Source: Bacteroidota bacterium (GTDB lineage Bacteria > Bacteroidota > Bacteroidia > Chitinophagales > Chitinophagaceae). From it: a stretch of DNA of 17,562 bases. The notes below the pieces were generated by a model that worked only from the letters and a program-made list of their open reading frames with translations, was not told where the DNA came from and made no database searches. The stretch covers positions 1-17,562 of the forward strand of contig JAEYRC010000126.1 in assembly GCA_023409675.1 (NCBI GenBank), read 5' to 3'. Positions 1-6,569 of the stretch are shown here, piece after piece; position 1 is the stretch's first letter; every line of letters starts with the position of its first letter. Both the position numbers and the translations under genes were made by a program.

Positions 1-227
1 GCGAAGTGCAGGTGTTGCCGCTGCCGGTAGCCGGACTAATGAGTGCTTCAAATGGATATACCGTTGCTCAGGAGTACAGCCGCCTCGATGGGCTGGCTAA
101 ATCGCTGGGATCTACCCTGTCTGCTCCGTTCATGACCCTATCCTTTATGGCGCTGCTGGTTATACCTCATATCAAATTAAGTGATAAAGGATTATTTGAT
201 GGAGACCGTTTCAGCATCTACGAATAA
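1..227 (+). CDS. ade: Adenine deaminase, C-terminal fragment
   Basis: This is the last 74 or so codons of a gene that begins left of the window; the frame is open from position 3 to a TAA at 225-227. The GTG at 6 is an internal valine, not a start. The segment PLPVAGLMS, followed by a helical stretch and then PFMTLSFMALLVIP and KLSDKGLFDG, matches my recollection of the C-terminus of bacterial adenine deaminases of the amidohydrolase superfamily. These convert adenine to hypoxanthine and ammonia in purine salvage, in the cytoplasm. The metal-binding residues lie upstream and cannot be checked. Identification rests on the tail alone, so another member of the same deaminase family is possible, but the fit is good. 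Confidence 0.8.
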   Translation, partial: EVQVLPLPVAGLMSASNGYTVAQEYSRLDGLAKSLGSTLSAPFMTLSFMALLVIPHIKLSDKGLFDGDRFSIYE

Positions 228-277
228 GCTGTTTTAGGAAAATAATCAGCAGGCATTACCATTGCCCGCAAGCATTC

Positions 278-291
278 GTACTGATCAGTAC
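278..291. repeat. 14-bp perfect palindrome in intergenic gap
   Basis: GTACTGATCAGTAC reads identically on both strands. It lies in the 203-bp gap between the adenine deaminase end and the LiaF-like gene, about 95 bp upstream of the proposed promoter box at 386. It could be an operator half-site pair or a small hairpin. No T-tract follows, so it is not a standard terminator. The rest of the gap holds nothing else I can name apart from the promoter. Confidence 0.45.
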
Positions 292-385
292 CGGCTATTT
301 AACCAGCAAATCGCTCAGCGCAAATTCGTTTACCGAAAAAATCCGGCCATTTACCGGCAAAAGCACTCATTTAGCCTAGTAACGC

Positions 386-416
386 TTGTCATGCAGCGAT
401 CACAATGGTAGCTTTG
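386..416 (+). promoter_or_regulatory. Bacteroidota-type promoter for the LiaF-like gene cluster
   Basis: A TTG at 386-388 is followed after 20 nt by TAGCTTTG at 409-416. This matches the Bacteroidota primary-sigma consensus (TTG or TTTG at -33, TAnnTTTG at -7). Transcription would begin around 423, giving a very short leader before the ATG at 431. No other good match lies nearby. Confidence 0.55.
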
Positions 417-430
417 ATGAAAATTAACAC

Positions 431-1168
431 ATGCAAAAGTCAAACACCAGTTGCAGCACGCATAATAAGAAATTCACCAATACATCTATCGGCATTATCC
501 TGCTTATAATCGGAGTGCTGCTTATCCTGCGTCAATCCGGCTTTCCCGTTCCCCGCTGGATCTTTGGCTGGGAAATGATCCTGATCACCATAGGAATTTT
601 CGTAGGCATTAAAACAAGGTTCCGCGATTTTGGCTGGATGATTTTGGTTGCAATTGGCGTATTGTTTTTATTGAAGGATATATATCCTGATACTTCGATC
701 AGAAACTATATCTGGCCAGCATTATTCATATTAATAGGATTGGTATTTGTCTTTAGGTCTTTTGTGGTAAAGGAAAAATCGAATTCGCAGAAAACACTTG
801 AAAACGGCGAAGAAGGGGTTGATGTCTCCAAAAATGATATCCTGGATCTGGCGGCAGTTTTCGGCGGAATCAAACAAACCGTGGTGTCTAAAAATTTTAA
901 AGGCGGCGAAGTGGTTTGTGTTTTCGGAGGCGCTGAGATCAACCTCACGCAAGCTGATTTTTCGGATATTGTAGAAATCGAAATGGTTCAGGTTTTTGGA
1001 GGCACCAAACTGATTATTCCCGCCAACTGGAAAATCAGGTCAGAATCGGCGGTGGTATTTGGGGGGATTGAAGATAAGCGTCCGCAATCACTTAACCCTG
1101 ATACGGAAAAAGTCCTGGTCATCCGGGGTACCACCATATTCGGCGGTATTGACATCAGAAGTTTCTAA
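431..1168 (+). CDS. LiaF-like membrane protein (DUF5668 N-terminal region plus LiaF-type C-terminal domain)
   Basis: This 245-residue protein has four predicted membrane helices (about residues 18-34, 47-62, 68-82 and 92-112), a charged linker (113-135), and a C-terminal soluble domain from about 138. The soluble domain carries five evenly spaced FGG turns, at residues 143-146, 164-167, 188-191, 209-212 and 236-239. That pattern suggests a short right-handed beta-helix, as in the LiaF/DUF2154 'cell wall-active antibiotics response' family. In Firmicutes, LiaF modulates a cell-envelope stress kinase. Here a LytS-type kinase and its regulator lie downstream on the same strand, so a membrane sensor or modulator role is a reasonable inference, not a demonstrated one. 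The ATG at 431 sits 14 nt after a good -7 box. The DUF4288 gene starts 26 nt downstream. Confidence 0.75.
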   Translation: MQKSNTSCSTHNKKFTNTSIGIILLIIGVLLILRQSGFPVPRWIFGWEMILITIGIFVGIKTRFRDFGWMILVAIGVLFLLKDIYPDTSIRNYIWPALFILIGLVFVFRSFVVKEKSNSQKTLENGEEGVDVSKNDILDLAAVFGGIKQTVVSKNFKGGEVVCVFGGAEINLTQADFSDIVEIEMVQVFGGTKLIIPANWKIRSESAVVFGGIEDKRPQSLNPDTEKVLVIRGTTIFGGIDIRSF

Positions 1169-1194
1169 TTCCTCTGCATTTATAACCTTTGATT

Positions 1195-1554
1195 ATGAAA
1201 TGGTATCTTACTAAAATTGTCTTCCAGATCATTTGCGGAGAAGGCAATCACACCCCACAGTTTGATGAACAATTACGCATCATAGAAGCCTCAAGTGAAA
1301 CGGAAGCCTACCTGAAAGCTTGCAGCATCGGAAAAAACGCCCAGGACTGTTTTGAAAATGATCAGCATAAACTGGTTCAATGGAATTTTGTCAATGTTTC
1401 GGAGCTCTATGAAATCAATGATTTCCTGGATGGCGCGGAAATTCATTCCTGGGTGCAGGAAACCGCGAATGCTGAAGGCTATACAGCCTTTATTCATAAA
1501 AAAGCGGAAAATTTACGCCAGGGAGTATATTCCGTTCAAACCATTACCCATTAA
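1195..1554 (+). CDS. DUF4288 domain-containing protein
   Basis: A 119-residue soluble protein beginning MKWYLTKIVFQIICGEGNHTPQFDEQ. The ATG at 1195 is preferred over the in-frame TTG at 1189, because family members characteristically begin with MKWY or a close variant. The N-terminal part looks like a small alpha/beta fold, followed by VQWNFVNVSELYEI and an acidic segment. I recognise the family as DUF4288, common in Bacteroidota, with no established function as far as I know. No signal peptide or membrane segment is visible. It lies 26 nt after the LiaF-like gene and 9 nt before the kinase, so it is probably in the same transcript. It shares its reading frame with the kinase, the two separated by a single TAA. 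Confidence 0.75.
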   Translation: MKWYLTKIVFQIICGEGNHTPQFDEQLRIIEASSETEAYLKACSIGKNAQDCFENDQHKLVQWNFVNVSELYEINDFLDGAEIHSWVQETANAEGYTAFIHKKAENLRQGVYSVQTITH

Positions 1555-1563
1555 TTCAACACA

Positions 1564-2616
1564 TTGGCGACACCTTTAACGTCAGGACGCAATAAATGGA
1601 CTTTCGTCATCTGTTTTCTGCTATTAGCGGCAGTGCATACGGAGATTCTACGTCAACTTGGTCTTTCATTGCAGAATGCCTTTACCGACAGCTTAATTTC
1701 AAATGTACTGCTCGCGGGTGTGTCAATGCTGATCATCAAAAGCTTATCCTATTATCGTCCCAGGGAAAGCGGTTACCTGTACCTGGTAGTTTTGTGTATA
1801 ATCCTCAGTATTCTATGGAGTGCTGTATTGAGGTATATGTTGCTCTACTTTGCCGGTGATGATCCTTTCTATCTTGAATTTATCATTGATTCTACCCTGG
1901 TGAGGTTTTACCTTGCGCTACCGATTACCATAGCCACAGCATTGATAAGCATGCTCTGGTATAACCTTGAAGAGATCCGTGAGCAGGATTTACGGCGAAC
2001 AGATACGGAAAACATGACCAAAGAGGCGGAATTACTAAAACTCAGGCAGCAATTGCAGCCTCATTTTTTGTTCAACAGTCTTAATTCTATCAGCGCACTG
2101 GCAGGAGCAGATCCGGAAAAAGCCCGGGAAATGATTTATCAGCTCTCAGAATTTTTACGGGGAACACTCAAAAAAGAAGAACATACCTGGGTTAGCCTGG
2201 AAGAAGAATTTTTGCATTTAGAGTTATACCTCGAAATTGAAAAAGTACGATTCGGTCACCGGCTTACAACGATCGTAGAAAGTGATGCAACGGCGCTGAA
2301 CTCAAAAATACCACCCATGATCCTTCAGCCTGTAGTGGAAAACGCGATTAAGTTCGGGCTCTACGATACCACCGGACCTGTAACTATCACTGTTCAAACA
2401 CAGCGTAACGATCATACCTTAACCATCACCGTTACAAATCCGTTTGACAGGCACACAGCTGCCCCTAACCACGGTACCGGCTTTGGACTGCGTTCATTGC
2501 ATCGGAGATTATACCTGCTCTTCGCACGAAACGACCTGTTGTCGACACATCATGCCGATGCCTTATTCACCACCACAATAAAAATACCCCAGCATGATAA
2601 AAGTACTGATCATTGA
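1564..2616 (+). CDS. LytS-type membrane sensor histidine kinase (His_kinase family)
   Basis: A 350-residue inner-membrane kinase. Four hydrophobic segments (about 12-32, 42-60, 70-96 and 108-134) have almost no extracytoplasmic domain, so sensing is likely within the membrane or through a partner protein. A helical linker leads to the phosphoacceptor motif LQPHFLFNSLNSI, with His167 the likely phosphorylated residue. The N-box PPMILQPVVENAIKFG (Asn260) and the glycine-rich GTGFGL at 304-309 form an HATPase_c ATP site. These mark the LytS/YehU class rather than orthodox HisKA kinases. The start is TTG at 1564, the only start codon between the upstream in-frame TAA (1552-1554) and the first membrane helix; no strong ribosome site is seen. 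Its 3' end overlaps the response regulator gene by 23 bp, which suggests translational coupling. Confidence 0.88.
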   Translation: MATPLTSGRNKWTFVICFLLLAAVHTEILRQLGLSLQNAFTDSLISNVLLAGVSMLIIKSLSYYRPRESGYLYLVVLCIILSILWSAVLRYMLLYFAGDDPFYLEFIIDSTLVRFYLALPITIATALISMLWYNLEEIREQDLRRTDTENMTKEAELLKLRQQLQPHFLFNSLNSISALAGADPEKAREMIYQLSEFLRGTLKKEEHTWVSLEEEFLHLELYLEIEKVRFGHRLTTIVESDATALNSKIPPMILQPVVENAIKFGLYDTTGPVTITVQTQRNDHTLTITVTNPFDRHTAAPNHGTGFGLRSLHRRLYLLFARNDLLSTHHADALFTTTIKIPQHDKSTDH

Positions 2617-3337
2617 TGATGAACCACTGGCACGCAGTATTATTCGATCTTATCTGAACAATTATCCGCAGATACAGATCGCTGATGAGTGTGGCGATGG
2701 ATTTGAAGGGGTTAAAGCCATTACAGCACATGAACCGGACCTTATCTTCCTGGATATTCAAATGCCCAAGATCAATGGCTTTGAAATGCTGGAACTGATC
2801 GATAATCCCGGTGCCGTAATTTTTACAACAGCATTTGATGAATACGCCATCCAGGCATTTGAAAATAACGCCGTGGATTACCTGCTTAAACCTTTCACTA
2901 AGGAACGCTTTGAGAAAGCCCTGAACAGATTTCTGGACACCCGGCTAACATTCAATCAACCAGATCAGTCCTCATCTCTGCTCGAATCCGCTGCAGGATC
3001 ACCCACACAGAATCAGCGGATCGTAGTTAAGAATGGCGGAAAAATCACCATTATTCCCGTTCATGATATATGTTATATGGAAGCTGCTGACGATTATGTA
3101 AAAATCATCACTTCAAAAGGCAGTTTTCTAAAAAACAGAACCATGGGCTATTTTGAAAAAATACTGGATCCTAAATCATTTGTACGAATTCATCGCTCGT
3201 ACCTGGTGAATATTCAATGCATCACCCGTATTGAGCCCTATGAAAAAGAACAGTACCGGCTTGCGCTCACCAATGGGCAGCAAATACCGGTAAGTAAAAG
3301 CGGGTATCCGAAACTTAAAGCATTGCTTGGTCTATAA
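2594..3337 (+). CDS. LytTR-family response regulator
   Basis: A 247-residue regulator with an N-terminal receiver domain (about 1-120). It has the acidic pair DDE at 8-10, the phosphoacceptor Asp54 in IFLDIQMP, Thr in FTTAFDEYA, and Lys in LLKPFT. A short linker precedes a LytTR DNA-binding domain (about 140-247) with the family signatures ICYMEAADDYVKI and FVRIHRSYLVN. On phosphorylation by the adjacent LytS-type kinase it should bind direct repeats upstream of its targets. Targets cannot be named, but the LiaF-like gene in the same cluster is a natural candidate for autoregulation. It starts inside the kinase gene. A 92-bp convergent gap separates it from anmK. Confidence 0.92.
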   Translation: MIKVLIIDDEPLARSIIRSYLNNYPQIQIADECGDGFEGVKAITAHEPDLIFLDIQMPKINGFEMLELIDNPGAVIFTTAFDEYAIQAFENNAVDYLLKPFTKERFEKALNRFLDTRLTFNQPDQSSSLLESAAGSPTQNQRIVVKNGGKITIIPVHDICYMEAADDYVKIITSKGSFLKNRTMGYFEKILDPKSFVRIHRSYLVNIQCITRIEPYEKEQYRLALTNGQQIPVSKSGYPKLKALLGL

Positions 3338-3429
3338 ATTTGGGAATCTTCTATTGAGCCAAAACATCCCTTAGACTATCTACCGGATGCAGTAAACGCT
3401 ACAACTATTATCCTGATCCCTATCCCTTA

Positions 3430-4530
3430 TCAGGCTTCCTGCCCGATCCATACTGCTCCACCGATACTGTTTCGCGATGCGCCGGTTACGGATGAGAGCA
3501 CATTATTTTCTTCCCTCCACCGCAATACACCAATTAAGCCCATTATTATTGCTTCCTTAAATTCGATGAGTGAAGCCTCGGGAATGCTGATGGATACATT
3601 CAATTTACTCAAATAGTCCTCCAGCCTCTCCATCAGGTAGGCATTATGCGCACCTCCTCCAGTCACAAGAATTTTCCTTGCTGCAGGTGGCAGGGCAAAG
3701 TCAGTGGTCAGTTGACTTATGGCCCGGGAAACCTGATACGCGATATGCTCTACATAGGTATGCAGAAGATCCGGAGTTTTTCCTGTGGCTTCTATCAATG
3801 GAAAAATTATATCCGTACCAAAACTGTTGGCCAGGCTTTTCGGATAGGGGTTACTGTAATATTCGAGGTTGTTCAGGATTTGAAAGGTCGTCTCATTCAG
3901 AGAACCTGTGCGGGCAATCGCGCCCTTATCATCAAAGGCATGACCTTCTTCCCTCACCAGCAGGTTCAGCACCCGGTTGGAGGGACATACATCAAAGGCG
4001 ATGTACTGATCGCTTCCACTATACGACAGGTTGGCGATTCCCCCGATATTCAGAAAGAAGTCAAAATCTCCGAAAAGCAGCTTTTCACCAATAGGCACAA
4101 TAGGGGCGCCCTGGCCACCCAACGCAACATCCATAGCACGCAGATCGCTTACCACATTTATTCCGGTTACTGCGGCAATAGCAGCGCCGTCACCGATTTG
4201 CCCGGTCATTTTCCGGTCTGGAACGTGAAAGGTAGTATGGCCGTGAGAAGCGATAAGCTGAACCTTGTATTCTAGATTATTGCGTTTGATAAATCCGTTA
4301 ACGGCTTCACCGCAAAAATGCCCGAATTCGGTATGCAGCAGCTGGTATTCAAAGGCCGGAAGTTTATGAGTACCGCGTAACCGATCCACCCATTCCTCTG
4401 AGTAAGGAATACATTCAGATGCCTGTAGTGTATATGTCCATTTTCCACTGTTCTCCTGAAGTTCAACATATGCAATATCAAGTCCGTCCAGGGAACTGCC
4501 GCTCATTAACCCGATTACCCGGTAAACCAT
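3430..4530 (-). CDS. anmK: Anhydro-N-acetylmuramic acid kinase
   Basis: A 366-residue cytoplasmic kinase that opens and phosphorylates 1,6-anhydro-MurNAc to MurNAc-6-phosphate during peptidoglycan recycling. The phosphate-binding loop GLMSGSSLDGLD is at residues 7-18 (GTS in many proteobacterial enzymes, GSS here). Further signatures are SHGHT, GGQGAPIVPIGE, NIGGIANLSY, DVCPSNRVLN and the C-terminal ILVTGGGAHN of the sugar-kinase/actin ATPase fold. The length is normal for Bacteroidota AnmK. It is transcribed towards the response regulator and divergently from upp, with 138 bp between the two starts. A murQ-type etherase is not nearby, so the remaining steps of recycling are encoded elsewhere. 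Confidence 0.93.
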   Translation of the reverse strand: MVYRVIGLMSGSSLDGLDIAYVELQENSGKWTYTLQASECIPYSEEWVDRLRGTHKLPAFEYQLLHTEFGHFCGEAVNGFIKRNNLEYKVQLIASHGHTTFHVPDRKMTGQIGDGAAIAAVTGINVVSDLRAMDVALGGQGAPIVPIGEKLLFGDFDFFLNIGGIANLSYSGSDQYIAFDVCPSNRVLNLLVREEGHAFDDKGAIARTGSLNETTFQILNNLEYYSNPYPKSLANSFGTDIIFPLIEATGKTPDLLHTYVEHIAYQVSRAISQLTTDFALPPAARKILVTGGGAHNAYLMERLEDYLSKLNVSISIPEASLIEFKEAIIMGLIGVLRWREENNVLSSVTGASRNSIGGAVWIGQEA

Positions 4531-4668
4531 CGTATAAATTTTAGATTGCCAATATTAGCCGTTAGATTTGTGTTGCAAATCCGGCGGAAAGATAAGATGT
4601 TCCGGATAATCTTCTGAAACGAAAGAACGGGTATTCAAAATTTTCACTTCACGAATAAATTTTCCGAT

Positions 4669-5319
4669 ATGGTTAAGAATCTTAGTGATGACTATTCGAT
4701 TTTGTGCGACTGGATCGGTGAACTCCGCGATCTTGAGGTTCAGTCGGACCGGATGCGCTTCCGAAGAAATCTTGAGCGTATCGGAGAAATAGCCGCTATA
4801 GAAATCAGTAAGGTTTTGCCGCATGGAACCCGTGAAATTCAAACCCCGCTGGGCATCGCCAGTTCGAAATACCTGATGGAACAACCTGTTCTGGCCACCA
4901 TTTTACGGGCCGGGTTGCCCTTGCATCAGGGGCTGCTGAACGTATTCGACAGGGCGGACAATGCCTTTATTTCCGCTTTCAGGAAACACAACCGCGACGG
5001 AACTTTTGAAATAAGTCTGGATTATATCTCCTGTCCCGAAATCGAAAACCGGATCCTGATCATTTCCGACCCAATGCTGGCGACAGGTTCATCGCTGGTG
5101 AAAACGATACAATATCTCCGTGAAGAGGGCCGGCCATCAGCCATTCATATTGTCGCGGCAATCGCCTGCACGGTGGGAATAGAATTTGTACGCCGCAGCG
5201 AACCCCATATCAATACCTGGTGTGGCGCCATTGATGAAGAAATCACTGCCAAGGGATATATCGTTCCCGGACTGGGGGATGCCGGTGATCTGGCTTTTGG
5301 TTCAAAAATTCAGTTATAA
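4669..5319 (+). CDS. upp: Uracil phosphoribosyltransferase
   Basis: A 216-residue cytoplasmic enzyme joining uracil and PRPP to give UMP in pyrimidine salvage. The PRPP-binding loop IISDPMLATGSS lies at about 131-142. The C-terminal uracil-binding region GYIVPGLGDAGDLAFG is at 196-211. RMRFRRNLERIGE near the N-terminus and the LRAGLPLHQG loop are also typical. In the PRPP loop the usual GGS is GSS, a minor variation. The ATG at 4669 gives a family-standard N-terminus. The gene is divergent from anmK. A possible -7 box TAGATTTG at 4563-4570 lacks a well-placed -33 element. Two base-salvage genes in the window (ade and upp) are not adjacent and need not be co-regulated. Confidence 0.92.
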   Translation: MVKNLSDDYSILCDWIGELRDLEVQSDRMRFRRNLERIGEIAAIEISKVLPHGTREIQTPLGIASSKYLMEQPVLATILRAGLPLHQGLLNVFDRADNAFISAFRKHNRDGTFEISLDYISCPEIENRILIISDPMLATGSSLVKTIQYLREEGRPSAIHIVAAIACTVGIEFVRRSEPHINTWCGAIDEEITAKGYIVPGLGDAGDLAFGSKIQL

Positions 5320-5332
5320 GTTAAAATTTAAC
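5320..5332. repeat. AT-rich palindrome directly after upp stop
   Basis: GTTAAA-A-TTTAAC begins one base after the upp TAA. Its stem has only two G:C pairs and the T-run at 5346-5350 is 13 nt further on, so I regard it as at best a weak transcription-end signal. Confidence 0.25.
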
Positions 5333-5354
5333 CGATTACCGGCATTTTTTGTAT

Positions 5355-5384
5355 TTTGGTCGTTCCGGATAAACCGGCACCAAA
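5355..5384 (+). promoter_or_regulatory. Two-part hairpin in the porP leader
   Basis: TTTGGT (5355-5360) pairs with ACCAAA (5379-5384). Inside, CCGG (5365-5368) pairs with CCGG (5374-5377) around a five-base loop, with an asymmetric internal loop between the stems. The structure ends 12 nt before the PorP/SprF start codon, so it covers the region where a ribosome would load. It may influence translation or message stability. It was found by eye only and no folding energy was calculated. Confidence 0.35.
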
Positions 5385-5396
5385 GACTGACTGAAG

Positions 5397-6419
5397 ATGA
5401 GGCACTTCCTGTTTCTGATACTATTCCTTTCCCTGATGAATTCGGCTTCTGCACAGGATCCTAATTTCTCCCAGTTTTTTGTATCCCCGCTGTCGCTGAA
5501 TCCGGCGTTGACAGGAAAATTCAATGGCGACTTCCGCCTGGCAGGAAATTATCGCGATCAATGGCCGGAAATCAGTAAAGCCTTTATTACATCTACGATC
5601 TCCCTTGACATGCCTGTTTTACGGGGCAGGCTCAATGAGCTGGATACCTGGGGCGTGGGTATTATGGCCATGACCGACAAAACCGCCAATGGGGTATTAT
5701 CATCCAATTTCATCTCTATTTCCACCGCATACCATAAAGGGTTAGACGAGGACGGGCTTCATCAGATCGGCCTCGGATTCCAGGGCACCTACGCCAATAA
5801 ACGGCTGGATGGCACTAAACTTGATTTTCTGGATGAACTGGATGCCAATGGTGGTTTCACCGGCATCAGCCAGGAAACCATCGATGACCAGCAGATCAAT
5901 GTAAATCATTTTTCCTTCGGCACGGGTATCCTGTACAATGGCTCAACCGATGGATACAATAATTTTTACCTGGGCGTATCGGCCTATCATCTCAACCGGC
6001 CTAAAGAATCGTTTACCGGTAATCTTTTTTATCAGTTGAATCCGCGTATTACTGCCAATGCCGGCGGCGCAATACCATTGGGTGATGGATCGAGAACAAT
6101 TTACCTGAGTTCGCTGTACAGTTCGCAGGCAGGTGCCACCAATGTGGTTGTTGGCGGAGCTGCCGGATTTTTACTGAATGGCGATGAAGAAAACCCGACC
6201 AGTTTTTATGCAGGTGCCTGGACGAGATTCAATAATGTGAATGATGCGATCATTCCATATGTAGGTCTGGAATTTAATGGCTTCAGATTAGGCGCATCCT
6301 ATGATGTGAATATATCCAGTTTAAAAACTGCATCGCAAAGCCGGGGTGGACTGGAAATATCCCTGATCTATATTAAGCGTCCACCGGGATATAAACCTAT
6401 GCCTTGTCCGCGTTTCTAA
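5397..6419 (+). CDS. PorP/SprF family type IX secretion outer-membrane protein
   Basis: A 340-residue protein with a signal peptide (about 1-19, Ala-Ser-Ala before Gln20). It is followed by DPNFSQFFVSPLSLNPALTGK, the hallmark opening of the PorP/SprF family. The rest is alternating beta-strands ending in aromatic residues, consistent with an outer-membrane barrel, and the chain ends CPRF like many relatives. Characterised members support type IX secretion or surface display of specific large adhesins (SprF with SprB in Flavobacterium; PorP in Porphyromonas). Paralogues usually sit beside a giant repeat-rich cargo protein; none is adjacent here, so this is an orphan copy whose cargo cannot be named. 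It follows upp by 77 bp, with a leader hairpin upstream. Confidence 0.88.
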   Translation: MRHFLFLILFLSLMNSASAQDPNFSQFFVSPLSLNPALTGKFNGDFRLAGNYRDQWPEISKAFITSTISLDMPVLRGRLNELDTWGVGIMAMTDKTANGVLSSNFISISTAYHKGLDEDGLHQIGLGFQGTYANKRLDGTKLDFLDELDANGGFTGISQETIDDQQINVNHFSFGTGILYNGSTDGYNNFYLGVSAYHLNRPKESFTGNLFYQLNPRITANAGGAIPLGDGSRTIYLSSLYSSQAGATNVVVGGAAGFLLNGDEENPTSFYAGAWTRFNNVNDAIIPYVGLEFNGFRLGASYDVNISSLKTASQSRGGLEISLIYIKRPPGYKPMPCPRF

Positions 6420-6461
6420 TTTGAGTTTCTGTAGTAGAATAGAAAGGCAAATTAAGTTGAA

Positions 6462-6477
6462 GGCAGATATATCTGCC
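6462..6477. terminator. 16-bp perfect palindrome between convergent genes, possible bidirectional terminator
   Basis: GGCAGATATATCTGCC can fold as a six-pair stem (GGCAGA/TCTGCC) with a TATA loop. It lies 42 nt after the PorP/SprF stop and 93 nt beyond the stop of the convergent transporter gene. There is no clear run of T on either side, so a terminator role is suggested by position rather than proven by form. The rest of the 150-bp gap shows nothing recognisable. Confidence 0.35.
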
Positions 6478-6569
6478 AATCCGCGTTCGCATGAACAGCA
6501 TTGACTCTCCTGTTTTTTTCACCAGATCGCTATCAGGCCTCAGTATATTGTGTGCTGCCCGGTACAAGT

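Noticed and set aside
3412..3434. Inverted repeat CCTGAT/ATCAGG at the anmK 3' end as a terminator
   Set aside because: Only six pairs with an 11-nt loop, overlapping the anmK stop codon and lacking a T-tract on either strand.
3646..4275. 209-codon open frame on the plus strand
   Set aside because: It lies wholly antisense to anmK, whose translation carries clear family motifs; the opposite frame has a disordered composition and no recognisable domain.
4563..4570. TAGATTTG as the upp promoter
   Set aside because: The nearest TTG is only 14 nt upstream, too close for a -33 element, and the box is about 100 nt from the start codon.
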